Shown: piece by piece, positions 60,443 to 64,000 of the stretch
Position numbering within the stretch: the stretch's first letter is position 1
Layout of the letters: every line of letters starts with the position of its first letter
Origin: an uncultured Oscillospiraceae bacterium
Lineage (GTDB): Bacteria > Bacillota > Clostridia > Oscillospirales > Oscillospiraceae
Assembly (NCBI GenBank): GCA_910587205.1
Contig: CAJULZ010000001.1
Span: 17,502 to 81,501, forward strand
Direction: 5' to 3'
DNA length: 64,000 bases
Notes under the pieces: model-generated
What the model saw: only the letters and a program-made list of their open reading frames with translations
Told to the model about the DNA's origin: nothing
Databases searched by the model: none
Position numbers and translations under genes: made by a program

Positions 60443-60713
60443 ATCGGTAAGGGAGTAATCGGCGGAGGCCCCACCGGGGCGTTCCGTGCCGCAGTCAACA
60501 TACTGGCGGCTGTTGCCGCCTGGCTGTGGTGAAGCCCCAAATGAGGCCTTGTAAAGCGCCTTGAATGGGGGCCCTGCAAAGTGTCCGAAATGGCGGGGCG
60601 AGGAGAAGCAGAGGAGCGAATGGAGCTTTCGCCGCAGACGGAAGCGAAATTGGGCGGGCTTTGCTTCGACGATGAGACTTATCCGCATGTATGCGGGTAT
60701 GGTCTCTTTTTTT
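60443..60713 (+). promoter_or_regulatory. yybP-ykoY (manganese) riboswitch with terminator platform
   Basis: The conserved loop is seen as TAAGGGAGTA (60448-60457), the partner strand as GCAGTCAACATAC near 60491-60503 and the second conserved strand as AATGAGGCCTTG near 60540-60551. A terminator follows at 60674-60713: stem GAGAC/GTCTC plus a 9-bp arm with one G-U pair, then seven Ts. This class binds Mn2+ and permits read-through; placement before mntP fits exactly. About 120 bases separate aptamer and terminator, longer than usual. Confidence 0.78.
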
Positions 60714-60755
60714 ATTTTCCCGCATACCTTCAAACAAAAGAGGGGACGAGATAGT

Positions 60756-61322
60756 ATGGGACTTATGGAACTGCTTGTATTGGCTGTGGGACTGTCTATG
60801 GATGCGTTTGCCGTGTCCATCTGCAAGGGGCTGTCCATCCGGGAGCTGAAGCCCCGCCACGCCCTGATTGTGGGGGCATGGTTTGGGGCGTTTCAGGCGC
60901 TGATGCCCGCCGCCGGTTGGCTGCTGGGGTCGGCGTTCGCGGGGCTGATCGAATCGGTGGACCACTGGATCGCCTTTGCCCTGCTGGTCCTGATTGGCGG
61001 CGGCATGATCCGGGAGGCCGTAGCCGGGGAGGAGGAGGACTGCGACCCATCCTTGTCCCCGATGGTGATGCTGATGCTGGCTGTGGCCACCTCCATCGAT
61101 GCGCTGGCCATGGGGGTGATGTTTGCCTTCCTGCGGGTAGATATTCTGTGGGCGGTGTCTCTCATCGGGGTGTGCACCTTTGTTATTTCCGCCGCAGGAG
61201 TGAAAATCGGCAACCTGTTCGGGTCGCGGTACAGGTCTAAGGCGGAGCTGCTGGGCGGGGTGGTATTGGTGCTGATCGGAGTGAAGATTCTGCTGGAGCA
61301 CCTGGGCGTGCTGCATATTTAA
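60756..61322 (+). CDS. mntP: Manganese efflux pump MntP
   Basis: 188 residues, ATG 60756. Six membrane helices with the paired conserved acidic motifs LSMDAFAVSICKGL and ATSIDALAMGVMFA, and the middle loop with acidic EEEDCDPS. It exports Mn2+. Its leader contains the manganese riboswitch, so rising Mn2+ should induce it. It is a single-gene unit ended by the hairpin at 61337. Confidence 0.94.
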   Translation: MGLMELLVLAVGLSMDAFAVSICKGLSIRELKPRHALIVGAWFGAFQALMPAAGWLLGSAFAGLIESVDHWIAFALLVLIGGGMIREAVAGEEEDCDPSLSPMVMLMLAVATSIDALAMGVMFAFLRVDILWAVSLIGVCTFVISAAGVKIGNLFGSRYRSKAELLGGVVLVLIGVKILLEHLGVLHI

Positions 61323-61336
61323 AAGACAAGATAGGG

Positions 61337-61373
61337 ACAGGCGCCCGCCATGGTTTGGCGGGCGCCTGTTTTA
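61337..61373. terminator. Bidirectional terminator between mntP and rpoC
   Basis: Perfect 14-bp stem (61337-61350 with 61356-61369), 5-base loop, then T-rich bases on the plus side. Confidence 0.88.
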
Positions 61374-61388
61374 CGTGGTATGCGCGGG

Positions 61389-64000
<2,612 letters not shown>

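Overview
The window looks like a chromosomal segment of a GC-rich (around 60% by eye), flagellated, S-layer-bearing Clostridia, most like the Oscillospiraceae (Flavonifractor/Oscillibacter/Intestinimonas type). The grounds are a Gram-positive style fla/che operon with a sigma-D/FliA factor, CheC-CheD-CheV, FliW-CsrA, SLH-domain surface proteins and the MsmX/UgpC-type sugar ATPase. No rRNA, tRNA, CRISPR array, insertion sequence or prophage was recognised. The large overlapping ORFs on the opposite strand of real genes are GC-driven shadows.

Layout. (1) 1-10281, plus strand: the end of a flagellar export and regulatory operon: fliP (partial), fliQ, fliR, flhB, flhA, fliA, two rod proteins, cheC, cheD, cheV and an EAL-like/HDOD protein. 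It ends in a strong hairpin. (2) 10348-11822, minus: a two-gene unit of a ParA-type ATPase and a ComFB-domain protein. (3) 12004-15688, plus: fliD, fliS and a small FliT-like gene behind a sigma-28 promoter. (4) 15761-24019, mixed: C39-type peptidase, FtsE-like ATPase, chemoreceptor, FtsA-like ATPase with a membrane partner, and an orphan ClpB-like AAA+ protein. (5) 24140-30584, minus: flgM-flgN-flgK-flgL-DUF6470-fliW-csrA-yjfB behind a sigma-28 promoter. (6) 30817-35376, minus: cheA-cheW-cheR-cheB behind another sigma-28 promoter. (7) 35481-47537, plus: FliK-like protein, FlhB-C-like protein, PilZ protein, two giant SLH surface proteins and a second PilZ protein. (8) 47909-64000: MATE pump, P-loop kinase, zinc-peptidase-like protein, bioY, ATP-grasp enzyme, sugar ABC ATPase, YdcF protein, a coiled-coil ABC exporter, mntP with a manganese riboswitch, and most of rpoC.

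How it fits together. FliA is made from the early operon and FlgM restrains it until the hook is complete. Three promoters matching the sigma-28 consensus then drive the filament cap/chaperones, the hook-filament junction and the chemotaxis kinase operon. FliW-CsrA would control flagellin translation, although no flagellin gene lies here. Several proteins that could read cyclic dinucleotides (two intact PilZ domains, a ComFB domain, a degenerate EAL domain) are interleaved with motility and surface genes. The most system-like novelties are the ParA-ComFB pair and the FliK-like/FlhB-C-like/PilZ/S-layer/PilZ block.

Limits: everything was read by eye. Family names rest on recognised motifs, not on searches, and start codons were chosen from visible Shine-Dalgarno (SD) sequences.
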